From NCBI GenBank assembly GCA_022457155.1, contig JAJGOT010000507.1:262001-326000 (forward strand): a DNA stretch of 64,000 nt, given 5' to 3'. Under the pieces are notes generated by a model that saw only the letters and a list, made by a program, of their open reading frames with translations, made no database searches and was not told the origin of the DNA. Numbering within the stretch: position 1 is the stretch's first letter; each line of letters begins with the position of its first letter. The position numbers and the translations under genes were made by a program. This stretch comes from Cladopsammia gracilis. Lineage: Eukaryota > Cnidaria > Anthozoa > Scleractinia > Dendrophylliidae. Shown here piece by piece: positions 10,191 to 21,720 of this stretch.

Positions 10191-10290
10191 GGATTGCGCA
10201 ATCCCGCACAATTTCCCGCACAGTCGACGTTAAATTCCCGCACAATTTGCCCCAAAACTCCCGCACAATTTTAATTTTTTTCCCGCATCC
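10191..10290. repeat. CCCGCACAATTT short repeats
   Basis: The phrase TCCCGCACAATT(T) recurs four times within about 80 bp. The spacing is irregular and nothing is coding. Confidence 0.7.
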
Positions 10291-11070
10291 TGTCAGAATC
10301 CCTGTAAATTAGCAACCACCACCAGCACAACCGTTCAGTTTGGTTAGTATAACCTATCACACAACGTGGGAATATAGTATCGAATTATTAGCTATAAAAG
10401 ACAAAAACAAAGTCGAATTTCTCCCGTGCCTGGAAGACGTTCCTGGAAGATGGAGATTGGGGACCGAGGATCGAGGAACACGGATCAATGATAAGGATCA
10501 AGAAAACAGTTAAAAATAAAAAGTCAAAAATTAAAGATAATGGATAAATAAAATCTTAATTTTCTTTCCTTCCATCGCGCTTTCTAAAATAGGACTGATT
10601 TATTCAGGCTTTTATTTATTTATTTACGATTCCTTAGCTCTAAAATTCGAAAACTGTTTTGCCGTAGGGTTCTTGGGCTTCAAACATAGACCATGAAAGA
10701 CCCGGCGAAAACCTTAAGGATCGGATGGAATTTGTTGTGTAAAATAAAAACAGGTAATATCGAAAAACAAAAATCAAAGTTTGCTTTAAAAAGCTGTGAC
10801 CGAATGCCGATGGATCAAGGAATAATAGGATATGTTGATTCAGGCTTATAAGAAGATGGTCTCTCGTGCTTGTTGCATTTCAGTGCATTTCAGGCAAACA
10901 TACGTCTTTGTCGTGTCTTTGTCGCGTGCAATTTTTTGTGTCAGTAACAGACACTACTGTGATTGGATAGACCCTTTTACACCCGTTTGCACTCCCTTAT
11001 TTGGCCTAGACGGGTATGTGCCGCCCAACAGGGTATGGTTTTCAGTAATTTCACTATTTAGTGTCTTTAA

Positions 11071-11648
11071 CCCTATTCGGCCTGGGGGGGGGGGCACAAA
11101 GTGCCCGCGCTAACTTTGAACGTTCATAACTTCTTTAATATGCATTCAAACGCCATCAAACTTTGTGACTTTTCCTAAAATTTATCTGGCAATAATTTTA
11201 TATGACAATTTTTTGATCACGTGACTTGATGTTTCCATGGCAACAAGATTTTGACAGCCTTTTTTTTTGAAATTTGCATATTCGTACCTTTGAATGAAGA
11301 AAAACAATGTTTATTGGTATAAATTTTATATTTTTACGTCATTTAGCATTTATTTAATGGTTTTGATTAATTTTGAGTCAATTTGGACGGTTTTTAAGAG
11401 GTTTTAAAAAATTTCAGAAATCCAAGATGGCGGATCCAAGATGGCGGCCGTATAACAATTTACCTAATAACTACGTCATATGACGTCATCGTTCCATTGT
11501 GCGGACCGCAAAGGAGACAGTTTCGGACCTACTATGTACCCTCTTTGTTTCATTGTCGTAGCCTTAATGTTCTTGAAGTTACGAAGGGGGGGCACAATGT
11601 GCCCCCCCCCAGGCTCAGGAACTCAAAAAAAGCCCAGGCCGAATAGGG
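11071..11648. mobile_element. piggyBac-like MITE, TTAA target duplication (copy 1)
   Basis: The element is bounded by TTAA at 11067-11070 and 11649-11652. Its TIRs start CCCTATTCGGCCTGG and end CCAGGCCGAATAGGG. TTAA duplication and CCCT ends are the piggyBac signature. Copy 2 is at 61857-62431 in the opposite orientation. No transposase is encoded, and the interior includes inverted GGGGGGCACA/TGTGCCCCCC sub-terminal motifs. Confidence 0.85.
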
Positions 11649-12283
11649 TTAACAGGGTGTCTTTCTGAACTGTACCGGGAGCCATGAACAGGGTGTGAAC
11701 GTTGGCTGTGCGAAGTCTGCAATGTGGTACCAACAACTTTTTAATCTAATTCTATGATATTTATATAAAAAAAATTCTGAATGGGAAACGAAAAACAATG
11801 CAGATAACCCACAAACAAACGCAGTTTTGCTTCTCCGCGTGTGAATTCAGTTCTCTTAAAGCTCTTTAGAGTGCCGTCGCTTTATAAAGGAGATCCTGAT
11901 GTTCTTAATCTTTAACAAGGTGTTATAAATTATTTGGGCCGCACTCTTAATCGGGGTCACGAAAAAAGGTCTCTTGGGGTAGAGAAGTGAACAGATTTTG
12001 CTTTAATCCCCGCGGGCTTTATAAATCAGCACGAGTAGCGGGAAATTTCATCATTCACGTTTAGAAACTGTGAAAAGAAACTAAAAAATTCTTTAAATTC
12101 ACTTGCTTGTTCAGGCAAACAACCAGTGGTTCGGAAAAAAATGAAAAACAAAAAATGAGAAAAAAATAAAATTCGCTGTCATTCCCGAAATTGTTGAGTT
12201 GTATCACATTACTTCACACTTGCAGTTGTGATTAATTAAAACGAGCATTACATCACTTGATGATCGACCACTCTTGTGTGCAG

Positions 12284-12469
12284 TGCGCGGGCACTTTTAC
12301 GTTTCGGGGAAATGTCAAAAAGAAAATATATTTAGATGTTGTGTCGGTTCGCCTGGAAGAGGCCTCCTCAGGTGGCCCAAGTAGTTCTTCTGAGCAAAGC
12401 TGGCTGAGGAAGTATTAGCAGGAACTGAACGAAGAAGACGCACTGCAGAAGGCCATCAAAATGAGCAAG
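12284..12469 (+). pseudogene. Exon-like fragment with a ubiquitin-interacting-motif (UIM) signature, one internal stop
   Basis: After a plausible acceptor (GTGTGCAG, ends 12283), a 62-codon frame begins with residues CAGTFTFRGN. It continues through a Ser-rich linker to NEEDALQKAIKMSK and stops at a plausible donor (AAG/GTACAG, 12470). The final block fits the UIM consensus (acidic patch, L, Ala, Ser). A TAG at 12416-12418 interrupts the frame. It lies inside the 6-kb inverted-ended element, so it may be the remnant of a transposon-encoded gene or a captured host exon. The identity of the whole protein is unknown. Confidence 0.45.
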
Positions 12470-12942
12470 GTACAGACAATTAGGGAACAGTCGTTATACC
12501 GGGGTTGTGTAACATCATCTTCGTTCTATAGGAAGCCAAACTGCCGTTTAGATTGCCCTTTTCACAATTACAACTATGACTGAAGAAGAAGGTAAATAGT
12601 TGCTGATTTCACTAAAATTAGTCGAAAGCGGCACCTCAGCCACACCTCGCGCACAATCCAGTTTACGGCCGTTGGCCGGTTCGCACAATTTTTGTGTCAG
12701 GAACAAATTTAAGCCATATTTCTACAAAAAAAATTATTTTGGCAATCGAAGAAAACAAAACGTACAAGCTAAAGAGTTCTGTTGTTGTTGTTCATTGACG
12801 ATTTGATCAGATTCACTGGAATACACAGAGACGTGACAGCAGGGCAGTGCTTGTTCTGCCAATCTGCATATACAACTTTTTCTGATGGCTCATAAAAATG
12901 TGGTCGTATTAACGGGGTGGTCGGGTTAAACAAGGTTTCCCA

Positions 12943-13155
12943 GACTGAGCGCTGAGCGACTGAGCGCTGAATAAGCGACTGAGCGCTGAATGAGCGCTTG
13001 TTCGTGACTCCGAAACTGGGTGGTCCAAAGGGGGTGTCCCGAAAACTCACTCAGACTTCAGTCCTCAGACCCGGAAAACTCAGACCTGGAAAACTCAGAT
13101 CAGATATCGATCTCAGACTGGAAAACTCAGACTGGAGATCTCAGACCTGCTGTTA
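12943..13155. repeat. Two adjacent minisatellites
   Basis: 12943-12990 repeats GACTGAGCGCTGAA. 13045-13150 repeats CTCAGACCTGGAAAA. Both are short, degenerate and non-coding. Confidence 0.8.
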
Positions 13156-13200
13156 GTTTTTCCCTGTTTGATCGACAGCGATGAACCGGGGAAGATAAAT

Positions 13201-13806
13201 CCCGGGGGAGGGGGTACTTTACAAATTTTTGGGTGGAAACCCTATACTAGACTAAACACCGAAAAACCCTACCATATCTTAGACCTATTCCAGACTCGCT
13301 ATTTTCCAGAAACTCGTTCACTAACAGTTATAGTTAACAGGCCCGTGGAGGTACCCCCTATAATGGACTATACGGGGATGCTCGCCCGAAAGGGGTACCT
13401 TTTTGAGGCTGGAGGTATATGAAAGAGTAGGGATTTTACGAGTTGAAGTATATGAAAGGTAGGGATTTCACGAAGTGTAGGAAACGGTAGGGAAAACACG
13501 AGTTGAAGTATAAAAAGTGTAGGGAAAACTGCCATTTAAGTATTATAAAAAGGGCCTTTCAAAATATATCAAACAGATGCACGTAAAGTCCGTAAAGGCT
13601 ATATGAAAGGGGTACCATTTTCAATGAAAGGTATATGAAAGGGGTACCATTTTCAATGAAAGGTATGTGAAAGGGGCACCATTTTCAATGAAAAGTATAT
13701 GAAAGGGGTACCTTTTCTGTCAAAAACGGTATATGAAAGGGTAAGGGTTTGGACCTCGGGGCGGAGCATCCCCGTACAAAACTTTGTTGAGTACCCCCCC
13801 CCCGGG
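13201..13806. mobile_element. MITE of the GGGGGTACTC family with internal tandem array
   Basis: The outer ends CCCGGGGGAGGGGGTACTTTAC and GAGTACCCCCCCCCCGGG pair. Inner inverted segments, GACTATACGGGGATGCTCGCCC and GGGGCGGAGCATCCCCGTAC, suggest one family member inserted into another. An array at 13600-13740 repeats GGTATATGAAAGGGGTACCATTTTCAATGAAA about four times. Open frames here are by-products of the repeats. Confidence 0.75.
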
Positions 13807-13987
13807 TTAACAGCAGTCAGTAAAAATGCCGTACTGCCCGCCATACCGATTTTTAAATGCGATTTGCCAGTAAATCTTGTCTAGACTGAATTCTTCACGC
13901 AACTGATCAGTTTCGAGGAAAATGATACCCTATTCTAGACCAAAAATCCCTGATTAGCTCATTTATGGGAGTACTCCCCCCCCCGGG

Positions 13988-14320
13988 CCTACGGCCAACT
14001 TCGCCGGATTTGCTATTCGTACGGGAGTCTAAAACTTTCGACAATTTTCGATGTTATTCTTCACTTTTGCCAATCCATAATATTGTACGTTTCTTTAGAT
14101 TCACGAAGCGCTTCTTGTGGCGATGTTTGTTCAGCTAAGTGTCACGAAATGAATACAGACTCGGCAAATTAGTCTAAGCCAAATCAACATCGCTTACCAG
14201 AAGCGCTTCGTAAAACTAAACGAACATTTAATATTGTGGACCAACAAAAGCGAAGAATAACATCAAAAAATTGGCGAAAGTTTTGGACTCCCGTATGAAT
14301 AGCAAGTCGAAGTCCGTAGG
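13988..14320. mobile_element. Fold-back element (near-complete palindrome)
   Basis: CCTACGGCCAACTTCG...GCTATTCGTACGGGAGTC at the left is matched inversely by GACTCCCGTATGAATAGC...CGAAGTCCGTAGG at the right. Pairing continues inward through AGAAGCGCTTCG motifs to about 14150. The arms are roughly 140-160 bp. It sits right beside the CCCCCCGGGCC edge of a broken GGGGGTACTC-type element. Confidence 0.8.
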
Positions 14321-15267
14321 TGCCGTACGATAGCCCTGCGTAAATTTATCCCGTTCTAAACCAGTGATCACGGTGTCCGAAAATGACAGCCGAAAGGCCC
14401 AAGGTTCAAAGCTCGCTCGTGCCGTCCATTTCTTTTTTTTTTCCTTTTTTCTTCACACTGAACATTATGAAAGTGATCTGCTGTATTTTTCTTTTTCTCT
14501 TTTTGCGTTTGTCAAAAAACCTTATGTTTAATTTTAAAAAATATATTAAACCGTGTCAGTGTGAAAACATATTAAACATAAGCTTACCGCAATATTGCGT
14601 TACGCGTTAGCATTTCTCATTCACGGGTTGGCTCTTAGGAGCCTTTGATTACTTTTATTACAGAAAACAAATTATAAGTTAGCCAGCTGGGAACTTCAAA
14701 TTGATCGTTATTCGCGCGTTCAACAAGAGCATGAGTGAAAAAACCAGTTACGGGGAGTAAACAATTGTTGTGGCTGTGAAATGAGAACAATGCTACGCTT
14801 CACGTTTGGGAATGTAAAATTAACACTTTTTCACCCGTGAAAAGAGAAAAGACGGTCTATTTTCTGTAGAAAATATCTGGATCCTCCATTAACCACTTTT
14901 AAGTTAAAAAAAATGAAAGCAACGGTAACTCAAACTTAACTCAAACTTAACTCAAACTTAACTCAAACTCAACTCAAACTCAACTCAACTCGTAACTCGG
15001 TCATTAGTATCTCTCAGGCTACACTACTGAAGAATTAGTTGGCATGTTTTTCAAGTGGGTCAATCCACCCTACCCACGCAGGCCCCCCGCGACTCTCCCG
15101 TACACCAGGGAACTGCTTGCTCGTGTCTTAAAAAAAGAACACGAGTTAGAAAGTCACCAATAAGTCACTCAAGACACTCCAACAGGAATATCTAGTACTA
15201 AAGTTTTGTCCATCCAAGGAAAGACAGTGTAATGTTGCGAATAAATTCCTTGTGCCACATGTTCATT

Positions 15268-15470
15268 GAATTACATAGGAGAAACCGGCAGATCTTTCCT
15301 CACTCGAAGAAAAGAACACTTAAGAAATGGGAAATCGTGCGCCAAAAGCTCTAACGTTGCGAACCACCCGTGATCTCATGACCATCGCATTGACTTTGCA
15401 ACACTTCTATCATTGACACAGGTAACTACCGTGTCAGAAAAACTTTGGAATCCTGGCACACACCAGCCAC
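15268..15470 (+). pseudogene. Decayed GIY-YIG endonuclease segment of a Penelope-like element
   Basis: One frame reads NYIGETGRSFLTRRKEHLRN, then SSNVANH, a stop, then SHDHRIDF. YIGET followed by TR...EH and a later NH...H is the usual GIY-YIG arrangement at the C-terminus of Penelope-like retroelements. The frame is broken by at least one stop and the flanks are not readable as protein. Penelope-like RT remains are also found at 25570 and 34482. Confidence 0.6.
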
Positions 15471-15479
15471 TAACGAGGC

Positions 15480-17810
15480 GGACAATAACTACTGCCCGTT
15501 AGCTAGACAATTAATACTGCATTCTTTTGAACAAACATTCACAATTTGTTTCTATAATTTTATGCATTTTTATTTCTTACATCTTTTAATTCATGTGCGT
15601 TTTTATCATTCTTTTTTACCCTTCGAAGACTGCAGTACAGGCAACCGAAAGCTCGGATTTTTAAAACTTTTTCAGAGCCAGAAAAAGATTTTATGTTTAC
15701 TCACGACGAAATTTTGTTACTTTGCGTTTCACCCTATTAAAGAAACATTAGGTAGGGTTTCGAGGAGATGTAGCACTTTACCATGGCATTTTAGCGCTTT
15801 ATATTGTGCTACAGGCACTGGGATCACAAAGTGAGAATACCTGTGTATGTGATTTTTTTTAAAGGGAAAGGATATCGATTCAGAAAAGAACCCGATGCAT
15901 TTTGTCCGTGTATACAGCTTTATGTTCGTTGATGTTCAGCCAGCTTTCAAGCCACTTGTAAACTAGTCTTCTCAAAGAAATCCAGCCGCCTTTTCCCTAA
16001 ACTGTCATACGCAAACAAAATGCGAAGCAATCCAAGGATTTGGAAAGAGGTTCCATTTTCACAAAATGGACGATTGTTTAATGCAATTCTGTTAATTACT
16101 CGAACGCATCGAAGAGTAAGTGTGCAGTATATTTTTGTTTACATGATTTGCGATCGGTGTTTTAAATATTTGTAGGCCACTTTTTTGGACCTTGCAGTGC
16201 AACATAATTCAGCAGAAACATTCGGTAGCGACTACAACGCGACGCGAACCCCTGTTAGCATATGTTAATGCTCTGAAATCTCGTTTCAAATAAATGAAAA
16301 TAATCAATTTTGGCTTCACTACCCAGAAAGACACACAACTGCATAGATGCAGGGGTCTGTAGGTCAGCAAGGACCTCATAGCCAGTTTATTACAACACTG
16401 CCATCAACTTATCTGAGTGTACACTAAATTTCAATATTCGTTATCACAAAAGATCGATGCTCAAAAACTGAGTACCTAAGTACGACACCGCTGCGCAAGA
16501 TACGAAAACCCAAAACCACTTTGTGGGAAAAAGGGAACGTATACCCCCACCCGCTGAAATCAGCTGCAGTGTCGCCAACTCTGGGGGAAGAGGTACACGG
16601 AAACTAATAATTACTACAAGTAAATATCTCAAAAATCATAAAAAAAATTGTGATCGAACAAGTGCTGACCTTGAATGATTCAAATTCGTATACAAATCTC
16701 AAATACATATCTCAATACCCATAATTCCCCTTACGCGGACCCAGTCTTCTGGTCCGTGCCGGCAAAATAGCTCAGTATTTTTGCCCTTTCCGCGATACTA
16801 CATTGTCAGAACTTTAGGCGACTTAAGCAAAATAAGTGGGAAAATGCTGGCGACTCTGTGAGATTTAGGCGACTTTGGGTGCAAATTAAAAAGATAACTT
16901 GAGAAGATACAACTGAAAGCTGTACAGAGATATTTTGAACCCCTTCACATGCTTTATTGACTTCTACAATATTTCTATAGCTTGGATAGAAGGAATAGTT
17001 CACGTATGCATGTATCATTGGCTTCCCCCTGGGGTTGATCCTTTAGCTTACCACAGGGATATGTTGAGGAATGCAGAGGGCTTTCATGGAATGTTTGCCC
17101 CTGGGTAGGGTACAATTCAAGATTTTGTTAGAAGTTTCACAGATACATGTAGGGGAAGAGGAATTTGTAAAGATGTTAGTTTGGATAAAGGGAATTGATT
17201 GTGAAGGAAAATATAAACCAGGAGACTTTGTATCATAAGATCCCCCCCCCCCCCCCGCTTGTAAATAGCTTTATCCTTGTTATAATCACCCAGATCAGTA
17301 TCAGGGGCAACCACACGAGGGATCAGGCAGTGATAAGTGCAAATAGCTTAAAATATAGCATAATATGGACACATATTCCTCCATGTACATGTAGTGTTTA
17401 CATTTGAAAGCCTTACTGTCAGAACACAGAAGGATACAACAACAATAATTGCAATATAAATATTCACTCATTCATTCTTTCATTCATTCTTTATTTGCCA
17501 TATAATAAAATAAACAACATTTTACAACGCAAGATGGAAATAATTAAGGATTACTGAAAAACGTGAATGGCGAGGAGACCTGAAAGAAACCACGAGAAGC
17601 CAGAATTTTGGAAGGAGACATGCTTTTCTTACGTGATCCAGAAAAGATTTGGCTCTTTTCAGGGACCCAACCAATTTGTTGTTCTCCTGTATTTAAACAA
17701 AATACCCCAATGTCGTATTTAGTACCGTAAGTAAAGCTCCTTCGCATGCAGTGTCACTTGTTTCCCAATTTTTCCAACGATTTCTTTGGCTGCTGGGAAC
17801 TTCATTATGG
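15480..17810. other. Non-coding stretch, no feature identified
   Basis: Only short scattered frames, a C(14) tract near 17240 and a CATTCATTCTTT microsatellite near 17470 are visible. There is no recognisable exon, RNA gene or complete transposon. Confidence 0.5.
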
Positions 17811-18618
17811 CACTTAAGGTGGCTGAACACAGTTTGCGCCGCTCTTCAATTTCAGCTGCTTATGTGAGTCAGCACGTGCAGAGTTTTTAGAAAAAAACAA
17901 ACGTGGCGCCTATTCAGCGATCATTTTATTTTGCTCGGCGTGGATCGCGAAAGTGTTGTTTTTCGTCTTAAAATCAAACAATTTGTTGTTCGTAAAAATG
18001 TTTTGTTGAATTAATAGATAATTTATAGAACCATTGAAGAAATACACTGCCTTCTTGGTCGTTTTTGTCTTTGGATCGAGAACCCAGTCAAATGCAACGC
18101 ATGCGCAGTTGGCCAAAAATTGTGACTGGATGTTTTAGCGACTTTCCTCGGAAACGTGCTGATTTCTACGGAACCACTAGTTAGAATTTCACTAAATTTG
18201 GCACAATAATAGTTCCGAATATGCCGAACTCACTTGCCATAAAAAAAATGTGAAATCTAACAGAGAAGAGTTTCACAAAACGCAAACATATTAAACCACA
18301 AATTACGGAAGATCCCTCTGTCAAAATTACATTAACAGTTAACACGCGATTATTTTTACGAGTTTACTGGAGACAAATGACGGACAAAATCTAAAGACTA
18401 GATTTTCTGAAAATAAACGAAAACAAATATTGCAGGCTGATTTACAATCCACCTTGTTTCCATGGCAACACCCTAAAATCTCGACCAAAATATCAAAATA
18501 TAAAGTTTGTTGCTTAATCTTATGCCTCGCCAATTTGGGGCGCCCAGACGTTTGTGGTTTTAAAATGACAATGAATGATGCATAGGTACAGTAAAACTGT
18601 GTTCAGCCACCTTAAAGT
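17811..18618. mobile_element. 808-bp TIR element (CTTAAGGTGGCTGAACACAG)
   Basis: CACTTAAGGTGGCTGAACACAGTTT at the left and AAAACTGTGTTCAGCCACCTTAAAG at the right form about 22-bp TIRs. The interior has no frame longer than about 70 codons. It is a non-autonomous element of unassigned superfamily. Confidence 0.82.
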
Positions 18619-18970
18619 TATTAAAACCGAATCTTCTTGGGGAGCCAGTTAAGGCTTGGCAGAATGATTAGTCGGCCCAAAAGAAGTAATGTTCGAAGCA
18701 CTTCCACAACTTTTCAATGGGCAGCGTTTTACCTGCCATAACAAAATAAAGTATATCTAGGTTGGCGACAGCTTGATAACCCCATAAGCTGCTGTTATTA
18801 TCTCACAACATCCCTAAAAGACCTAAAACAACTGCTTCACGTCCACCATTTTGTTTATTTCTTTCCCGGTATTCCTTTCAACCCGTAATCTTATTTCCAG
18901 TCTCCGCGCTTCGAATTCGTTTAGTCACATGATCAATACAACGTCACCATGGCTAATACGCGAAGTGTAG

Positions 18971-19526
18971 AGGAGTGTTTACCATTTACACGGGAAAACC
19001 GGTTGATCCACGGTTTGTGTAAATGGAAAGCAAAACTCCAGAAGGGGAAATTCCGTTTGAGATTGGCGTGTATCATTTACTATTGACACCAGAAACGAGC
19101 TGAGTAACCACGCTTACGCATCAAAACTGGCGCAGGGCCTGGAACTGGTAGATAAAAGCAACTGGAAAACCGAGGTAAACCCTAAATTTACATAAATGAA
19201 GTTAAGCTAGACAAAGACTTATCCGTGTTAAGTCTTTGTCTAGCTTAACTTCCTTTATGTAAACTTATCTGACTTGAACTCTTTTCGAACTCGCATTGTA
19301 CTCATTTATTCATTCCTTGATAATAGAGTCACGAAGTCGCCGAAACGTCGGAACATGATCTTGCTAGTTTTTACATGCTTTTGTATCTCTAATAAAATCA
19401 TTATTAAGAACCTCTTAAGTCGTACCATTTATTTCGGAAATTTTCTGATCGGGCAAACCAAAACAGCATTACAATTTACATTCCAACCGAAATTTCCGGA
19501 TTTTTTTGTAAATGGTAAACACTCCT
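18971..19526. mobile_element. MITE with TIR AGGAGTGTTTACCATTTACA
   Basis: The left end (18971-18990) matches the inverse of 19507-19526 exactly over about 20 bp, and related sequence continues inward (CGGGAAAACCGG against ATCCGGAAATTTC). A separate hairpin sits inside at 19191-19259. The phrase TCACGAAGTCGCCGAAACGTCGG near 19330 may be of retroelement origin. No coding sequence is supported. Confidence 0.75.
19191..19259. repeat. 31-bp-arm hairpin
   Basis: Arms 19191-19221 and 19229-19259 are complementary with one mismatch around the loop TCCGTGT. The core is GAAGTTAAGCTAGACAAAGA. Confidence 0.92.
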
Positions 19527-20846
19527 TGTTATCGCAGACGGTCGCAATAATATGCAGATGAGCACTCGCTCGCACATACACACTCCATCAGCTGTAAACT
19601 TTTTGTCACATAATTACTCATGCGCGAAGCGGCATGAGGTAAGGTTTCGGCTCCGTTTTTCTTGTTTTTATTATTTTTTTTTGTGTGTCACGATTTTGCA
19701 TGCAAATTTGTGCACGCATATTTTAAATTGTGCACTTCCGGTTGACTTCCTGTTTAGTGACTTCCGGCTATTCTCACTTCCGGTAAAAGAGCGTTACTTA
19801 GGTGTCACGACAGAATCTCCCACAACCCTACATACATTACTATGTTTACGTTTGGTATATATAAGACTTAGAAGAATCACTGGCTTCATTGTGGTACAGT
19901 CTTCATGTCCACAACATTCAATAGTAAACAAAGTGGTTTGCAGGAACGATTACTGAATGAAAGGAGTAACTCTTCTCCATGTCGGACATCTTCTTATCAT
20001 GTTTAAAATACATAATAAAATTTTCTTACGCATGCGCATGAGTAAAGGCTGCTTGCAGCCTCTTGTGTTTTATTAAATTAGTTTTGTTACGTAACATGAA
20101 CAGCGTGAATCCAGCGATAACAATATCTAATTTATTGTAAACAAATAAGAACAACAATAAGCATAAATATATTTCGCATTTGGAGTCCTTTGATGAATAA
20201 ACCAAATTTATGTCTTTCATGTCTCAGCGTGACAGTGATTTAAATAGGAGAGAACTTGACACCATGGGTTATGTGCTAAAAGTCAACTCAGTTTCATATG
20301 TCATCAGTGGATCTGTTCCTCAAGCGAAAATATATCCTTGCGTTTTTCTACTGAACACAATATGTAGACTTTAAATATTACAGATCATCTCGCGGAAAAT
20401 TTTACGGTATTTTAAAATATATCGAGCCGTATTTATAATTTAAACATACAAAATTTAAAATTTCTATTTTACTACATTTCGACGCCTTTTGGTAAGGAAG
20501 GGTCGCTCAAATATGTGGCAGCGATGTGCAGAGCATTTCTTATTCATAGGTTGGCTCACAGGAGCCTTTGATTTTCACCTTCAATGGAAAGCTTCCAAGT
20601 TATCTACTGTAGATCACGAGATAAGGTTTGACATGGAATAATTGCAGTGACATCGGCAAAGGAAAGCTAAGGAAAGTTTTATTTATAAGGACGCTCGAAC
20701 AGATCATGATGGAGTTTGTGCAGTTCAGGCGTCCGAACTGGAGCTTTAACAAACTGTACAGACCCCTGTGTACAGGATATGTAATGTTGTAAATGACAAG
20801 CAGACAACACTGACGATTAGTATAAAATTTCCAAATTCGGCTGGTT
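19527..20846. other. Non-coding stretch, no feature identified
   Basis: A 134-codon frame at 19552-19956 has no recognisable domain and no splice context. I treat it as chance. No repeats with clear ends are seen. Confidence 0.45.
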
Positions 20847-21650
20847 CATAGCGGAGCCCGCGGGCGGAAGGCCCGGAGGAGCACCATACTCATAGAACCT
20901 GTACCGTCATTTTTCATGGTCATGGCTGGCGGAATGTTTCGCGGGCGCGCCTCCGTGACATGTGTGTCCGTTGGGCAGGGCTAATTCGCGGACGCGTATG
21001 ACGTCGCAAAACATGCGCATACGACGCCACACGCGCGGCTACACAGCTGTCAGCTCGGTAAACACTTTAAAAGTTGGATCTTTCACAGTGTTTAGTGCCG
21101 GGGTTTAGTGGAGCAGTAAAGTCGTTATTTCTCTGCATTTTTTCGCAGTTTGCTACTCAAGACAGGGATACTAAATAAGAGATACTCAGAAGCCGCTTTA
21201 GTGGAAAAAGAAGAGCTTTAAGGGATAAAATCTTGCTTCGAGGACCTTCATACGTTTATATCAATGCGGGAGATGTTTGTTTTTATTACGGATTTCAGAA
21301 CCAACGTGGAGATTTGAAGAATTTTCAAGCAAGCGAGGGATCTAAAAGTAAAACAAATTACATTTTTCGATGGGAATTTATCTTGATATCAATCCCTGTG
21401 ATTGACTTTTTATTTGTGTTCTCGTTAGTTTTGGAGAATTGTTTATAAAAGTGTAGCTTAATTCGGTTGTATTGATTTCCTGAATTTCATCGAAGAGACG
21501 GCTTGGCCTCGATGCGCTATAAATGTACGCGTTTTGCTTTTAAACATAAACTAATGGAGATTTGAATAAAATTTTTCGAAAGAAGATTGTGTTGTCCATT
21601 TTTACCATTCATTACATAGATTGAAAAGCGATTTTATGTAAACATTTTAT
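20847..21650 (+). mobile_element. Repeat element with GC-rich head and AT-rich tail (copy 1)
   Basis: It starts ATAGCGGAGCCCGCGGGCGGAAGGCCCGG, a GC-rich self-complementary head with GACGTCGC and TGCGCATACG motifs. It then runs through an AT-rich body to AATAAAATTTTTCG and GATTTTATGTAAAC. The same order appears inversely at 54225-55488, and the head alone at 25236-25481. A 71-codon frame (21233-21448) is not preserved in the other copy, so I do not call a gene. Confidence 0.7.
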
Positions 21651-21720
21651 GCAAATAATCGTGCAAATGGCCTATTGTATTAATGATGATCGGTGATTCC
21701 CAAGTGCAAATAATCCCAGA

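Larger units (their letters stand above)
8972..15008. mobile_element. ~6-kb element bounded by inverted minisatellite-bearing ends
   Basis: The left end (8972-9180) runs ACCGAGTTAAGAGTTGAG, then repeats of GTTTGAGTTA, then GAGTTACCGTT, and later GACGGT/CCGTCTTTTC. The right end (about 14815-15008) is the same in inverse order: GACGGTC, GGTAACTC, repeats of AACTCAAACTTA, then CGTAACTCGGT. The shared order of four sub-blocks, not just the low-complexity part, supports true long terminal inverted repeats. The interior has no long frame, but one exon-like fragment (12284-12469) and several smaller elements lie inside. The transposon superfamily is not recognised. Confidence 0.6.

Noticed and set aside
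19552..19956. 134-codon open frame upstream of 20 kb
   Set aside because: It has no recognisable domain, sits in a repeat-rich region and lacks splice or start context.
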